This document shows positions 1 through 11,014 of a stretch of DNA of 64,000 nt, piece by piece. The first letter of the stretch is position 1, and each line of letters opens with the position of its first letter. A program made the position numbers and the translations under genes. This DNA is from Malachius bipustulatus. Its lineage: Eukaryota > Arthropoda > Insecta > Coleoptera > Melyridae. The DNA lies in contig OU342639.1 in assembly GCA_910589415.1 (NCBI GenBank), positions 32,868,268 to 32,932,267 of the forward strand. Direction: 5' to 3'. Below the pieces are notes generated by a model, which ran no database searches, was not told where the DNA came from, and saw only the letters and a program-made list of their open reading frames with translations.

Positions 1-352
1 CAATTTAAAAAAAATCATAAAATGGTGAATAACTCGAGAACCGTAAACATTCGGACCATCCTTTATGGGATTTTTTTTGTTCCATATTACCCCCCCTACC
101 ACTGGGTTTCGTTTGATCCATGCCCTCTGGGACACCCTGTATACAGGTACCCTAAAGTATATTTTATAATGTTATAGGTATAATTAATATAATACAAATA
201 GTACAGTGAATAAATAATCAAAACTAATGCATCTATTCCAAAAATACATTCACGAATAATACTAATTATGAGTATTATAAAAAGAAACCTCACCTAAGAG
301 GATAATTGATTTAGTTCAGAGTTTAAGTACCTATGTTGAAAAATTTTGAGCC
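1..352. other. AT-rich flank, no gene seen
   Basis: No coding signal is convincing here. The stretch contains a short phrase of the 'gggacaccctgtatacagg' kind, which is common at ends of insect DNA transposons. It also holds what may be the 3' terminal region of the DIRS-type element that occupies the next 5 kb on the minus strand. I could not identify the element's terminal repeat by eye. Confidence 0.4.
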
Positions 353-1280
353 CTATCCGGTACGTATACTTGCCATAACAATGGCATTAGCAAATGTTTC
401 ATTTGACTCTTGGAGTGGCATGTTATAGAATCTGAAGAAACTATTAGAGGACTCTGTCCACCCAACTGTATTTTTGATCTGGTTTATACTGACGCCTGCT
501 CTTCGGGCGGCAGAAGTTGATGCATGACGTACACTATGAGCTGAAAAGAGGGATGTATCTAGTCCACCCAATTTGAGAGATGTTTTAATCCACCGACTTA
601 TTATAGTCTGCGATGAAGCTCTGTGGTGTGGTTTTTTTATGAGTAATAAATAGGTATTGTTCTTTGTTGCGTAGTGGTGCTGTCTTTTTTACATAGAACT
701 CAATAGTAGACGCCACGCATAGTGACGGTTTATCTTTGTAAATTGGTAAAATTAACGTTGGCTGTATTTTTCCTGCTGCTGATGTTTTAATTCGATCGAG
801 GGTTTTTATTTCTACCTTGTCTAATGATTTGGAAATTTTGTCTGTTCTTATTAATGATAAGGTTTGAGCTCTACTTGCAGATGTAAGGGCCATTAGAGTT
901 ACTAACTTATATGTTAAATTTTCTAAGGATAGGGATGAAAGTGGGTACCATCTTCCCAAAAACTGGAGGATTGAGTCGGGGTTCCAGATATGTGAGTATT
1001 TTGGATTTGGAGGACGTATATTTGACACTCCTTTTAGAAATCTATTTATTATCTTTTCATCGTTAGCGTCGATGGGATTGAATATTAAATTCAAGGCAGA
1101 TCTGTAGGAATTTAGAAAGGAATAAGAACTGCCATCGTCCAACATTTCGGTTAAGAATGTCAAATACATATCCAGGTTGTAGAGAAATGGGTCATGTTTC
1201 TTATTTGCGCAAAAAAACCAATACTTTTTTAAGCAGGCTGAATACTGTTTCAGAGTTCCTTCTGTTATGGATGCCATCAA
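353..1280 (-). pseudogene. DIRS tyrosine recombinase, frameshifted
   Basis: This would cut and rejoin DNA through a covalent 3'-phosphotyrosine link and integrate the circular cDNA. The N-terminal part (585-1280) starts ASITEGTLKQYSACLKKYW, the SAM-like DNA-binding region. It contains the first catalytic Arg in TSASRAQTL. The C-terminal part (353-571) carries HSVRHASTSAA, matching the H-x-x-R motif, and the likely nucleophile Tyr in FFRFYNMPL. The two parts are in different frames; the shift falls around 585-605, where NKSVD-stop in one frame overlaps SRWIKTSL in the other. All key catalytic residues remain visible, so decay looks fairly recent. Confidence 0.85.
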
Positions 1281-2182
1281 AACTTCCGCTGCAGATTTTG
1301 GTATGGATCTTTTATTTACAAAAGACCTCCAGATAATCTCCCTCTACCACCAGGGAAATCTCCTTGTATAGTGGATGGCTCGTTCTGAAAGGGGACATAA
1401 GTAGTGTTCGGTCAGGTTTAAGAATAATGGGATCTTTTTCTAGTAATTTAGTAAAAATTGGATACCATGGTTGTGAAGGCCAGCAAGGCACAACCATAAT
1501 TCCTCGGGATTTCTCCTCCTTTTCTAACACCCTCTTAATAATAGAGAAGGGGGGGGGGGAAAGCGTAAAAGTAGTATTTCGACCAATTTATCGTAAATGC
1601 ATCGACCGACAGAGAGTCAGGATCAGGGAACCACGAAATATATCTAGCGCATTTCTTGTTAACTCTTGTCGCAAATAAATCTATTTCAGGTTATCCAAAT
1701 CTTTCTACTATATGACGGAATGCTAGGTCATTGATTTCGTATTCTGTATCGATAGTTAATAACCTTGATTCCTGGTCGGCCTCCACATTTTCAGAGGAAG
1801 GAATATAGGTGGCGAAAACCATGATTTCATTTTCTTCACACCATCGCTACAATTCCACGGTTGCTTTATTCAAATAAGAGTATTTTACGCTACCCCCTCG
1901 ATTTATACATGAGATAGCCATTTTGTTGTCTATTCGGAGCAATATTCGAGCGTGTCGTTTATTTTTAAGCAGTGACTTTAAGGCATAAAAAGCAGCTTTA
2001 ATTTCTAGATAATTTATATGTCTCTGTACTCTCTGTCTTTCACGTTTGTCCCAAAAACCATGACTCTTGGCTCCTTTACAAAAGGCACCCCAGCCCGTTG
2101 GTGACGCATCCGAAAAAATTTCGACTGAGAATGCCTGAGACTTAATTTTCTGCCCTTTACCTATATTTGTTTCCCACCAACC
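1281..2182 (-). pseudogene. DIRS RNase H and downstream DIRS domain, broken
   Basis: On the minus strand the RNase H reads FSVEIFSDASPTGWGAF, then LEIKAAFYALKSL, then LLRIDNKMAI, then SENVEADQESR. These supply the D-E-D-D metal-binding set of retroelement RNase H. A TAG stop at 1848-1850 and a TAA at 1691-1693 interrupt it. The next segment reads PEIDLFATRVNKKC and DPDSLSVDAFTINW, followed by YAFPP and (1312-1530) a run through VVPCWPSQPWYP. This DAF-W-YAFPP-VP-W-WYP signature is typical of the region between RNase H and recombinase in DIRS elements. A G-rich homopolymer at about 1550-1559 shifts the frame, and another shift precedes the recombinase. Confidence 0.8.
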
Positions 2183-2185
2183 TAG

Positions 2186-2186
2186 T

Positions 2187-2217
<31 letters not shown>

Positions 2218-2768
2218 CAATTTGTCATTACAACAGGGTTATACCCCAATTACTGTATGACTCTACAACTAAAAAATCACATTTAAGGTGAGCAGAAGCT
2301 GTGCAAACATACAAATCAATTTTAACAATAGTAATAATACAGGTAACCGAACTACCTGCCTACTCAAATAAACACACTGAAATGTCCCCAACAGAACAGC
2401 AAAAGATGTCCAAGACATCGCAGTATGCATTATAAATACCACAGATGTCGTGGAGTGGTGAAAACTTGTGAACATTTGTTCTTGAGGCTGGGAGAGCAAA
2501 ACAGATATGACTTCGGGCAGTTGGTCTTGGGATTTTGAAATTCAGCATATGCAGAATGTCTGAACAATCCACTTTTGAGTGGAGTATTCCGTGTAAGAAA
2601 AGCAGTGCAGAAAATTTGTGGCGGTCTGCATAGGATACAAAACTGAATCTCCTAAGCAGGTCAGTCTGTGGAAAACCAATAGCTGGGTAAAGCCCATCTT
2701 CTCTAAACGCAAGGTACTTAAGAAATCTCCGAAGAATACTTTCAATACTATTTACATGCACAGAATTA
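2186..2768 (-). mobile_element. 5'-truncated LINE 3' end inserted in the DIRS element
   Basis: The insert reads on the minus strand through the C-terminal end of a LINE reverse transcriptase (frame at 2360-2761). Its 3' end is a run of about seven AAAT units (2187-2215 on the + strand as TTTA). The 5' truncation is at 2768. It matches the longer copy at about 34985-35528 almost base for base, with roughly five differences seen by eye. Flanking 'tag' at 2183-2185 and 2769-2771 gives a 3-bp target duplication. Removing the insert restores a DIRS reading frame through DLKEEL-GWWETN. Confidence 0.9.
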
Positions 2769-2771
2769 TAG

Positions 2772-3682
2772 TTCCTCTTTTAAATCAGCAGGAATTTTGA
2801 TTTTCCTGTCATACTTTTTGTAATCACCCTGTAATGATAAATGTTTTATTCGTTCGAAAGGTTTGATGTGAATAAATCCATATTTGGTGGCTGGACAAGC
2901 AGCTACTAATTTACCTATCAACACTGAGAGTTTCCTAACTGTACTGATATCTTTTTTGCGTAAATTATTTATTAGATCTTTAATTTTCAGGATTTTCTCA
3001 AGCGGAAGTGATATGCTCATATCTACCGTATTATATAAAAAACCCAAGTATTTTATCTGTTGTTGGGGTGTTAAGTTACTTTTTTGTGCATTTACAATAA
3101 AACCTAAACCTCTCAGGAGTCGTAGAGTGGTTTCTGTACTTCTTCTACATTCGGATTTGGTGTTACCTATTATGAGAATGTCGTCCAAATAAAATACCAA
3201 TACTATACCCAGTAGTTGCAGTTTTTTTGCTACTGGCTTAAGCAACTTAGTAAATATGAACGGGGCTAAATTTAAACCAAATGGTAGGCAAGTAAATTCG
3301 TAAAGAGAGTTCCTAAAGTGAAATCTAAGGTATTTACGATACCTCTTTCTCACTGAGACCAAAAAATATGCGTCTTTCAGATCTATATTTGAGACATAGC
3401 AACCTGGACTCAAGAGTTTCAGGACTGTCCTATAGTCTTCCAATTTGAAGTGGGGAGCCTTAATATAGTTGTAAAGTTTTTTTAAATTCAGAATGAACCT
3501 GTTTTTTCCGTCGTTTTTCTTCTTAATAAGAAAATAATGAGATAAAATTGGCCCTTTATTGGGCGACATTCTTCAATAGCACCTATACCTTGTAACTCTT
3601 CAATGGATTTTTGATATTCACAAAGGTGATTTGAAGGAATTTTTACAGAGGGTTCAATAAATTGTCTAGGTTTTTCGGTCAA
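2772..3682 (-). pseudogene. DIRS reverse transcriptase
   Basis: The main frame (2766-3569, its final codons running into the LINE junction) starts MSPNKGPILSHYFLIKKKND. It contains NIDLKDAYFLVSV (motif A), CLPFGLNLAPFIFTK (motif B) and FYLDDILIIG (the catalytic YLDD motif C, near 3181-3200). It continues through KYLGF to the thumb and connection region. The upstream part (3488-3682), EELQGIGAIEECRPIKG, is the N-terminal palm in another frame, so a frameshift lies near 3560. The order and the YLDD form fit DIRS and Gypsy-like RTs. The neighbouring recombinase in place of an integrase decides for DIRS. Confidence 0.9.
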
Positions 3683-3783
3683 ACGGAATTTGGACCCCTT
3701 TTACCCAGCTTAATACTACAGGGTCACGAGAAAAAACTCTTCCCACGCTCGTAGGAATTTGGAAAGTATACCTGCATAAGGGC

Positions 3784-4622
3784 TTACCATTGAGGATTGT
3801 ATCCTCTGCGTGGGTAATTCGCAAATTTTCCCCGCACCTTCCTGTCTTGACCCATTGGTCGCTTCGGTTCCTTTATTCTTCCCTTGGGTCGATAACGCTG
3901 GTAGTTTAAAGACTGAGTTGGTTGAGCTCTGGATGTACTTGGCAGGGTAGATGGTTGTCGTATTTTCTTTTTAAATTCGTAACTTGTCTTCTTAATAGCT
4001 TGATCGTTTTTAAAGGCTTCTGCGAAATTCTTGCTGAATAGAAACTCATCGATTCCGAGATTTTTAGAAATCTTCTTACAGTCAGGGTTTAAATAAGGTA
4101 CTATTTTATATTTTCTGTGCATTGATATTGCATGATGCACATTAGTAAACAGCTGACAAGCCTCAGCAAGTATCTTTAGGTTGCTCGATTCCTCCTGGAT
4201 TGGGAGAATTTGATCTAGCACTACCCCAATTGCTGCACAACCATGGGCTACTTGTTGTTGTAGAGCTACCATGAATCTGTTATGTTCGTTAGCGTGTTTG
4301 GGTAAACACGGCTGTATTTCTTTGTTTATCTGTGGAGGGATCAAAGCTGTACAATTGGCTGGGAGCCGGTGTTTTTCCATTAGCTCTTCGCGTACTTCCC
4401 TATTTAGCCCTTTGGTTAGGTACGTGTTCCAGCGCACTACAATTTCCTCATGAATTGGTTGCCCTGTTTCGTTATTTTGATTTGGCCTTGCACCTAAGGC
4501 ACTAAAATCGTATTCGGTGTTATTCTCCTGAACCTCATTCAGATCCTCAGTTAAACTTATTTCTGGCTCTAATATGTTTTCAAGCCCGTGTGTCTGTTCT
4601 CCTTGTTCATCATCAGATGATC
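3784..4622 (-). pseudogene. DIRS gag, exon 2
   Basis: This open frame encodes about 280 residues with an acidic start (GSSDDEQGEQ). It has a central region typical of DIRS gag (RWNTYLTKGLNREVREELMEKH, then LPANCTALIPPQIN). The C-terminus is basic and rich in R, K, P and Q, and is suited to nucleic-acid binding. An ATG-initiated frame would begin at 4659. However, the bases just before GSSDDE read TTTTGGAACGGTTACAG, a good 3' splice site, and a matching donor exists at 5424. I therefore take 4622 as the exon start and the ATG at 4659 as intronic. Nothing in exon 2 itself is broken; exon 1 is frameshifted. Confidence 0.72.
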
Positions 4623-5424
4623 CTGTAACCGTTCCAAAAAATATTGGTGGTAGAATCAATTATTATTTTCATTTATATATTCGAAAAGAAATAACGCACG
4701 TTATTCTTTAACTAGAAATCAGATGATATTCTGAATACCTATTCTTATTATAATAAGCAATCAGATTAGATTCATAATAATTAATAAATAATTTGCATTG
4801 CAGGACTGCAATTATTTATCTTATATATGCCTACCGACTTGTTTTATTTCTTCATTCTTTTCAAGTGATAACGCTCGCTATCTCAGATTTTTATTAAGGT
4901 GCCTGTTATTGCTCATCATTCAAATATAAATTGTTTGAATCTAACATACCTAATAGTGTAATTTATTACATTTTTTGGGTTTGTTTTAAGGAAATAACGC
5001 CCGTTATTCTCCTTAGTGCAATATGATATATTGCAATAATCTTATAGATCATGCTAATAATTAGGTGTACACCTAAGTACAATTCTAAAAAAGTTTGTCG
5101 GCAATAACGCACGTTATGCCTTTTGTTAATAATATTTTACTTTGAGATTTTTATTCCCGGCTTCGAGCAAAGTCCTGGGGTTTTAACCAAAAGTAAAGCA
5201 AAAAATAAAAATAAAATTAGTAAACAGGAGAAAAGTTTCAAAAGAATGACGCACGTCATTTCTTCTTTGTATTTTCTATTTACTAGTATGTATCATTGTC
5301 AATAAGGAAAAACACGCCCTTGTATATCCTCATTATTTTGAAGATGAGATTTGAGAAGCTATTATTATTATTCTAGGAATTCCCGCCATTAAAGACCTGA
5401 TTGCACCCTATGTTAGGTACATAC
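4623..5424 (-). other. Predicted 802-nt intron in DIRS gag
   Basis: It begins GTATGT at the minus-strand donor and ends TTTGGAACGGTTACAG. It has no coding potential and contains five ATAACG-type palindromes. The splice is supported only by sequence consensus and phase agreement on the two sides. Confidence 0.55.
4690..5260. repeat. Array of five spaced 16-bp palindromes
   Basis: Copies lie at 4690-4705 (AATAACG-CA-CGTTATT), 4867-4882 (imperfect, GATAACG-CT-CGCTATC), 4993-5008 (AATAACG-CC-CGTTATT), 5103-5118 (core 5104-5117) and 5245-5260 (AATGACG-CA-CGTCATT). The last copy changes both arms together (A to G on one side, T to C on the other), so the symmetry is kept. Spacings are about 177, 126, 110 and 142 bp. 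The array sits inside the predicted gag intron of the DIRS element. Confidence 0.75.
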
Positions 5425-5559
5425 CTGATATGTCAGAAGATGAGGAGCTGCTCGACTGAATATTTATTTTCTAAGTTGATCACTCATTTCCTTGAGTTGC
5501 TTTTTTAATTTCTTTATTTCCATTTTTCTGTCTTGGTTGGTATGCTTCCTTTTGGGCAT
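5425..5559 (-). pseudogene. DIRS gag, exon 1 (coiled-coil start)
   Basis: The ATG at 5557-5559 opens MPKRKHTNQDRKMEIKKLKK, a basic and then heptad-rich stretch like the coiled-coil start of many DIRS gag proteins. The frame stops at 5464-5466, 31 codons in. Another frame of the same stretch then reads a serine run ending SDIS up to a consensus donor (G|GTATGT, intron beginning at 5424). A one-base indel in the A-rich run near 5466-5472 would explain the break. Joining the donor to the acceptor at 4623 keeps phase 1 and gives ...SDIS-G-SSDDEQ, a coherent acidic/serine linker. Confidence 0.6.
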
Positions 5560-7734
5560 TTTCACTGTCACTTTAGCTTACACTAGTCACTAATATATGA
5601 GTCCGACGATGGCAAGCACGAAAACGGAATGAATACGAGAGCGGCAGGATATCATGATAAGAGATAACAGTCACCTTTATTTTTTACTCTAAGTTTACTC
5701 TACCGAGCAAAGAAAAACAAGATGTGTAATTTGAAAAAACAAGTATGGGATGATTATTTAGAGGTTGTTGAAAGGATTAATGTTGTATTTTGGGGGTGCA
5801 GTCAGTAGTCAAGAAGCCTTAGGGGTATTTGATGTGTGTACGCTTTCACAGCTGGCTTCAATTATTGAAATCACAGTTGATTCTTTTCCATTTATAATGC
5901 AGTGCTACCAGATTTATTTTGAGTAACTGCTACTTGTTCGAAACTAAAGATTGGCACAAATAAGTTTCATGCCATTTACTTACTATATTCAAGGGATTGT
6001 TGAATAGTATTGACGAATTATGATTTGTTGTAGTAACAAAATCACGTCCTTTCGTGTTTTCCATATTTCCATGTTGAAATGATTAGAGAAATAATAAATG
6101 AATAATTTTTCAAGAATTGAGACAAGAGCCTTTTCCGCTACATTAATTATTAGGTATACGTGCAACCCTTTTTTAGTGAAAATTAGGTAACATTTTTGAA
6201 TAAAACAATAATAATTAATTTTGTTTATCAAGGCAGTTCTAATACAACTTTCTGTTATTTCTCAGTGAACTACCAGAAAAACAATACCATTATTTCTGTG
6301 AATTATTAGGTATTTCATTGCAATGGTATTTTAAAATGTAAATAAAAAATAAAAAATTTGTAATAAACTGAATGACTTCTTCATACAAATTATTAGTTGT
6401 AGCAACTAATTATTGCAACATATGAAATTGAAAATATCTTGAAAATTTACTCCAAAACTAACATTTTTCCTAATTTTCCCAAAGACAACTTAGCCAATTG
6501 AAAATCTAATATTAGTATCCATGGTGTTGATTACTTTTTATGGTTTATTTGAGAATAGCAGCAACGTTTACCTTTCAATTGATGTTTCATGTCTCTGTTG
6601 TATAAAATAATAAGAAGTGGACTAAGGATTTAATTAATGTATTTCCTAAAGTTTACAAAATAATACATAAAATTCCAGAATTTCTGGTAAATCTTGCAAC
6701 GTAGTCATACAAGAGCATGAAAATGACCCGGAAAATAATCAACCAAGTCTCCATTGGTTTCAACGGTTCCTGGAAATTCCTTAGCCCAACTGAGCCGTCA
6801 AATAAAGGAACCCCCCCTCTGAATTTGGGGGGTCGTTCAGGTGATCTCATCAAATCTCATGGACCATAGCAAAAAGCTCGGAATCAATAACTATGATTCC
6901 TTAGAGCGGTTGTTTGAAGTTTCCCAAAATTCATTTGTTTCTGTTTTGAAATAACGTGAATATCCCTTGATAAAGAAAATTTGAGACACTCTGTATACAG
7001 TGTGTCCCTGGATAGGTGAAATGACTCCATTATGGAAGACAAAAAATTCTCGAGTTTAATTTTCATTTTTTGAGGTTCACGCCTACTTTGTACAAGACTA
7101 ATTTGAAAAAGTTGTTTAGAATTTACATTCAGGCTGCTATGTCAAGTTTCAAAATCTTCAGCCAACTATAATTTTTCATTTCTTTGTTTTATTTCACAAA
7201 TCAATTAATTTTATTTGAAAAATTTTAAATTATTAAAAATTAAACTTGACCCATGACTGAGAATTTTTATAGAGGCCTAAATGTTGATCCTTGACAACTT
7301 TTTTAAATAACATTTCACGATATTTGCTACATAAAAGAAGTTCACTTCTCATAAAAGTTTTTTTTTTTTAATTTCCATGGCATACTTGATTTAAAAAAAT
7401 GAAATAATGTTAAAAATTAGTCTTTAACCAAGCAGGGGTGAGCCCAAAAAAAAAATTCAAATTCAAATTGAGAATTTTTTGTCTTTAATAAGAGTCGTTT
7501 CACCTAGCCGGGTCATACTGTATAATGACAAGTTGGATATGAAGAAATGTCAATAACGGTAATGTGAAGTGTCAAGTGAGACAGTTCAGAGATAGAAGTG
7601 ACAAGTATTGACGGTAATTAATTGTAGGTTATTATAATGTAAAATAAATAATAAATACTGAAAATTACAAAGTGAGCAAAGTGTTTGTGTCAATGGGGAA
7701 TGAGGACATTTATTATAGTTGCCACTCCCCCCCT
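5560..7734. other. Non-coding, AT-rich
   Basis: The first part (to about 5700) is probably the 5' untranslated or terminal region of the DIRS element. Beyond it I see no gene, only AT-rich sequence with short ORFs lacking any family resemblance. There is a G/C homopolymer patch near 6811-6832. Confidence 0.4.
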
Positions 7735-8330
7735 CCCCCCTCCCTTAAAATTCTGAGACATACAACAAATTAAATTTAATAGCATGGATTTTACTACGTC
7801 TTGATGTACAACTGATCCGTCAAATGTCAAAGATGATGTTGCAGTCGGTGTCAACTTAAAAATTTCAAATGGCATGGGAAGTGATGTCATGTGAGACCTC
7901 ATTTTGAAGGTATTTCAATTATCTACACAAAAATGATGTTAGTTTTCAAATTTTGACAGCCTGTGTGTGTCAGATTCTCCCATTACTTTTAAATTCTGAG
8001 CTAAATGAGACAAAACTTTGATGAAAAAACTCAATTAAATGCAATCATGAACTTTACTATATTTTGACATAAAGCTGAGATGTCATTTGTCACGTAAAAT
8101 CTTGCATATGACGTTGCAGTCACTGTCAACTCATTTTAGAAGGTATTTTAATTATCGACACAAAAAGATATTGGTTTTTAGTTTTGAAAGTTTGTCTCCC
8201 CCCCCCCCCCTTTAAATTCTGAGAAAAATGAGATACAACTTTGGTACAAAAACTAAATCCAATGGCGTGAATTTTACTACTTTTTGACGTAAAACTGATC
8301 TGTCCAATGTCAAAAATGCTGTTTAGAAGG
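7735..8330. repeat. Three diverged tandem repeats (about 230-bp unit)
   Basis: A unit beginning with a C-run and then TTTAAATTCTGAG occurs near 7735, 7978 and 8205. It runs through a phrase of the type 'gcatgaattttactac...ttgacgtaaaactgatctgtc'. The third copy is cut short. Divergence is high, so the array is old. Confidence 0.6.
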
Positions 8331-8416
8331 GTTTAAACTCGGTAGAACCGTAACACTTATAATATTTGTGATGTATTCGTAGTAATGTACAGGTAGATAA
8401 TTCATAGATTAACAGA

Positions 8417-8627
8417 GGGTATTATAAAGGCTCATTAAGTTAACGGGCAGATTTCTGTGGCCATTTCTGAAAGGTGTCGAGTCTAAGTGAAAAGTTTTTA
8501 AGTTTATCTATTCTTGACATGAAAGTAATGACAAAAATGTTAATAAAAGTAATTTGACGTCGATATTACCTTCAAAAACGGTCACAGAAATCTGCCTGTT
8601 AACTTAACGAGCCTTTATAAAATACCC
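8417..8627. mobile_element. 211-bp inverted-repeat MITE
   Basis: Terminal inverted repeats of about 45 bp begin GGGTAT(T)-ATAAAGGCTC and continue through TTAAGTTAACGGGCAGATTT on the left. The matching reverse complement lies at the right end, with a few mismatches. There is no coding content. I cannot assign the superfamily. Confidence 0.7.
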
Positions 8628-9324
8628 ACTGCTACAGTAACATTGTAAATCTGATAATTTAGAATATCATTCTGAAATGACTTCAAGTGTATAATTCTTT
8701 CTTGTCTCGAACTTGACCAAGAGATCTTTATACAAGTGGTAAGTACCATAAATTGAAGGGCTTTTAGATAAACCTAAAAAAATTTAGAAAAAAAAATCAG
8801 AAGTGTCACGTCTGTGAATTTATTGTAACTGTCTACACCTACAGAGTGGACCAATAATTCTGAATTTTTGCGGCATTCAAAAAAATTCAGGGTATAATCG
8901 AAGTACCCAGTGGCATATAGAATCCAGGATCATCTGATTTTAACCTGCCAGGTTAAATTGCTATAGAAAAGGCATACTTATAAAATTTCGATAAAGTGGT
9001 ACTTTTTTATTTTTATCATTTATTATTAGATGTTCTGGCTCACAATAAAAATAAACATCACTAGGTAGTGTTTTTGTTTACTAGGTCAGTAGTATTGTTT
9101 ATAATTATAAAATATGTTGTTATTATCGTTACATAAATACAATATTCCTAAAAAAATAGAATATTATTCCTATGTACATTACAGATAGCAGAAATGAGGT
9201 CATAAGTAAAATTTTACTGATCAATATTGCATATTTAGAACTGATGATTTAGATTTTCTTACCATAGAAAATAACTAAAGCTTATTATTGATAAATTATT
9301 TCAACTTATTTTCTTTGTTTTCAG

Positions 9325-10980
9325 GCAGAGTGGATGCTGCAATAGCCCTAAGGAAAAGAAAAAATGATTGGGAACAAATTTTGAACGCAGTGGAAGATTT
9401 ACCAGACAGGAAAGCATTTTCAATTTGTAACATTTCTACAAATCTAGATTTTGGTTTGTCGATGATAGAAAACTCTGTAGCAGTGAATGACACTGAACGC
9501 CCTGAAGCACAAAATTCAAGCCACTGTGTGTGCTATTCAAATAAATCATATCAGGACTCAACTTTTGACAATAGTTTGACCCAGAGTTTTATTGGCAGAA
9601 CAGTCGATAATTTGTTATCTGAAACAAGTGAAACAGACTCGGACTCAATACCTCTATCAAGTAGCGATGCTGATAAGTTAGAGTTCGATGTATCCTCAAC
9701 ATCTGCTCATGTTGCCAGCAGTTGTAAAGCACCCAGAAAATCTGCCGACGTTGCCAGAAGCCGCGAAGAACCCATGAAATCTGCCGACGTTGCGAGAAGC
9801 CGCGAAGCATCCAAAGAATCTGCTGATGAATCTACCTCTGATTCTGTTCAATTTAAGTCCAGTCGTAGTCGCAGTGTAGAAGTACAAACAACTGAAGAGG
9901 AATTCACAAGCGATACAAATTCTTCTAATTTTAAACGTGTTTCGAGTGTTGGAGTTCAAACTGAAAAAGAGCTTAAATATATAGATTCTGAATTCTTAAA
10001 TTATATATCATCGGAAGTTGATAGAGCACTATTTGATTGCCCGACAAATATACTTGATATGAAATCAATAAAATATTTAGTTGAAAACGAGCTGGAAAGC
10101 CCCTTTTATAGCTTGCAAGTTGAAAGAGAAGAAGCCCGTTTATTGCACTATAAATGTTTTGTTGATTGTAATGAGGAATTACTAGAAGAAGCTACCCGTG
10201 TTGCCGATTTTATAGGCACAGTTCCTATGTTTGCTTATTATTCTTATCATAAAGCAGATTTAAGTATGGAAAAAATTAGAGCCATAATAGAAATTGAAAA
10301 TAGGAGCTTATTACGGGAGCATTTGCAAAGTAAGTTGATAGCTGAAGAATATGGTGATTTTAACTACTGTTCACATCGTACATTTCAAGCAGAGTGGATT
10401 CGTCTTGCCAATAAAGAAGCAGTTCCTGTTCAATATCTTGTTGCGTATTGCACTGATTTGGCGCAAAAAATAGTTAAAGTAAGTACACAAATTTTATTTT
10501 ATTTACACAGGGTGTTACTTAAAGCTATGTACTGAATATAAGGGCATATTCCTGGGCCAATTTTAAGTCGAAAAGTTCATATAAACATATCTGCTTTTCA
10601 AGATACAGGGTGTTAAAGTATTTTTTTTATTAGTATCTCAAACATTCCTTTGCTGATATTGTTGAAATTTGGCAGTGTTATTCTTTGTTGTAATAAGGAT
10701 CTTCTTTAGTCTCAGGTAGTTAGGTCATTAGTGGCGTTAAAGTCTATCTAAAAAAAAAAAATACCCTGTATTGTTGGATTTATTGTTTTAGTGTTATTAT
10801 AAATAAAACTGCATATTGAAATAAATGAGTTTAAAAAAAATCAATGCTGTTACTATGTACTTGTTGAAAAATTGTAACAAACAAATTAACCTGTAGTTGA
10901 TTATGAAATTACAAATACTTACCTACTTTAATATTTTTTTCTGTTTGTAGACTCTAGGAAACGACTCGCTAGAATTGTGA
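9325..10980 (+). CDS. Unrecognised protein, last two exons
   Basis: Exon 9325-10478 follows a good acceptor (TTTGTTTTCAG) and ends AAA|GTAAGT. Exon 10951-10980 follows TTTCTGTTTGTAG and encodes T-L-G-N-D-S-L-E-L then TGA, in phase. Together they give about 393 C-terminal residues; upstream exons were not found. The protein begins RVDAAIALRKRKNDWEQI, then has a long Ser/Asp/Glu-rich low-complexity part with a duplicated SADVARSREE/A unit. Two V-Q-T phrases (SVEVQTTEEE and SVGVQTEKEL) resemble dynein light chain LC8-binding sites. The last ~190 residues look folded and mainly helical (NYISSEVDRALF to AYCTDLAQKIVK). I do not recognise the family and infer no function. Codon use and lack of stops over 384 codons argue for a live gene. 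Confidence 0.75.
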
Positions 10981-11014
10981 TAAAATACAGAGCAGCCCCT
11001 CCACGGACGTCTGT
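10981..11014 (+). other. Start of the 3' UTR of the unrecognised gene
   Basis: The sequence after the TGA is short and runs directly into a repeat (11015 onward). No clear polyadenylation signal is seen before it. Confidence 0.35.

Larger units (their letters stand above)
353..5559 (-). mobile_element. DIRS-type tyrosine-recombinase retrotransposon, decayed and interrupted
   Basis: Read on the minus strand the order is gag, reverse transcriptase, RNase H, DIRS-specific domain, tyrosine recombinase, which is the canonical order of DIRS elements. All parts are recognisable but carry frameshifts and stops, so this copy is dead. A 583-bp LINE fragment (2186-2768) interrupts the RT/RNase H junction. 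Coordinates given are the outermost coding positions; the split or inverted terminal repeats expected of DIRS elements were not found by eye, so the true ends are uncertain. DIRS elements integrate by recombinase rather than by a DDE integrase and usually leave no target duplication. Confidence 0.88.

Noticed and set aside
3784..4659. Host gene for the 291-codon minus-strand ORF
   Set aside because: Position just upstream of a DIRS RT and the RWNTYL..GL..EVREELM region identify it as DIRS gag.
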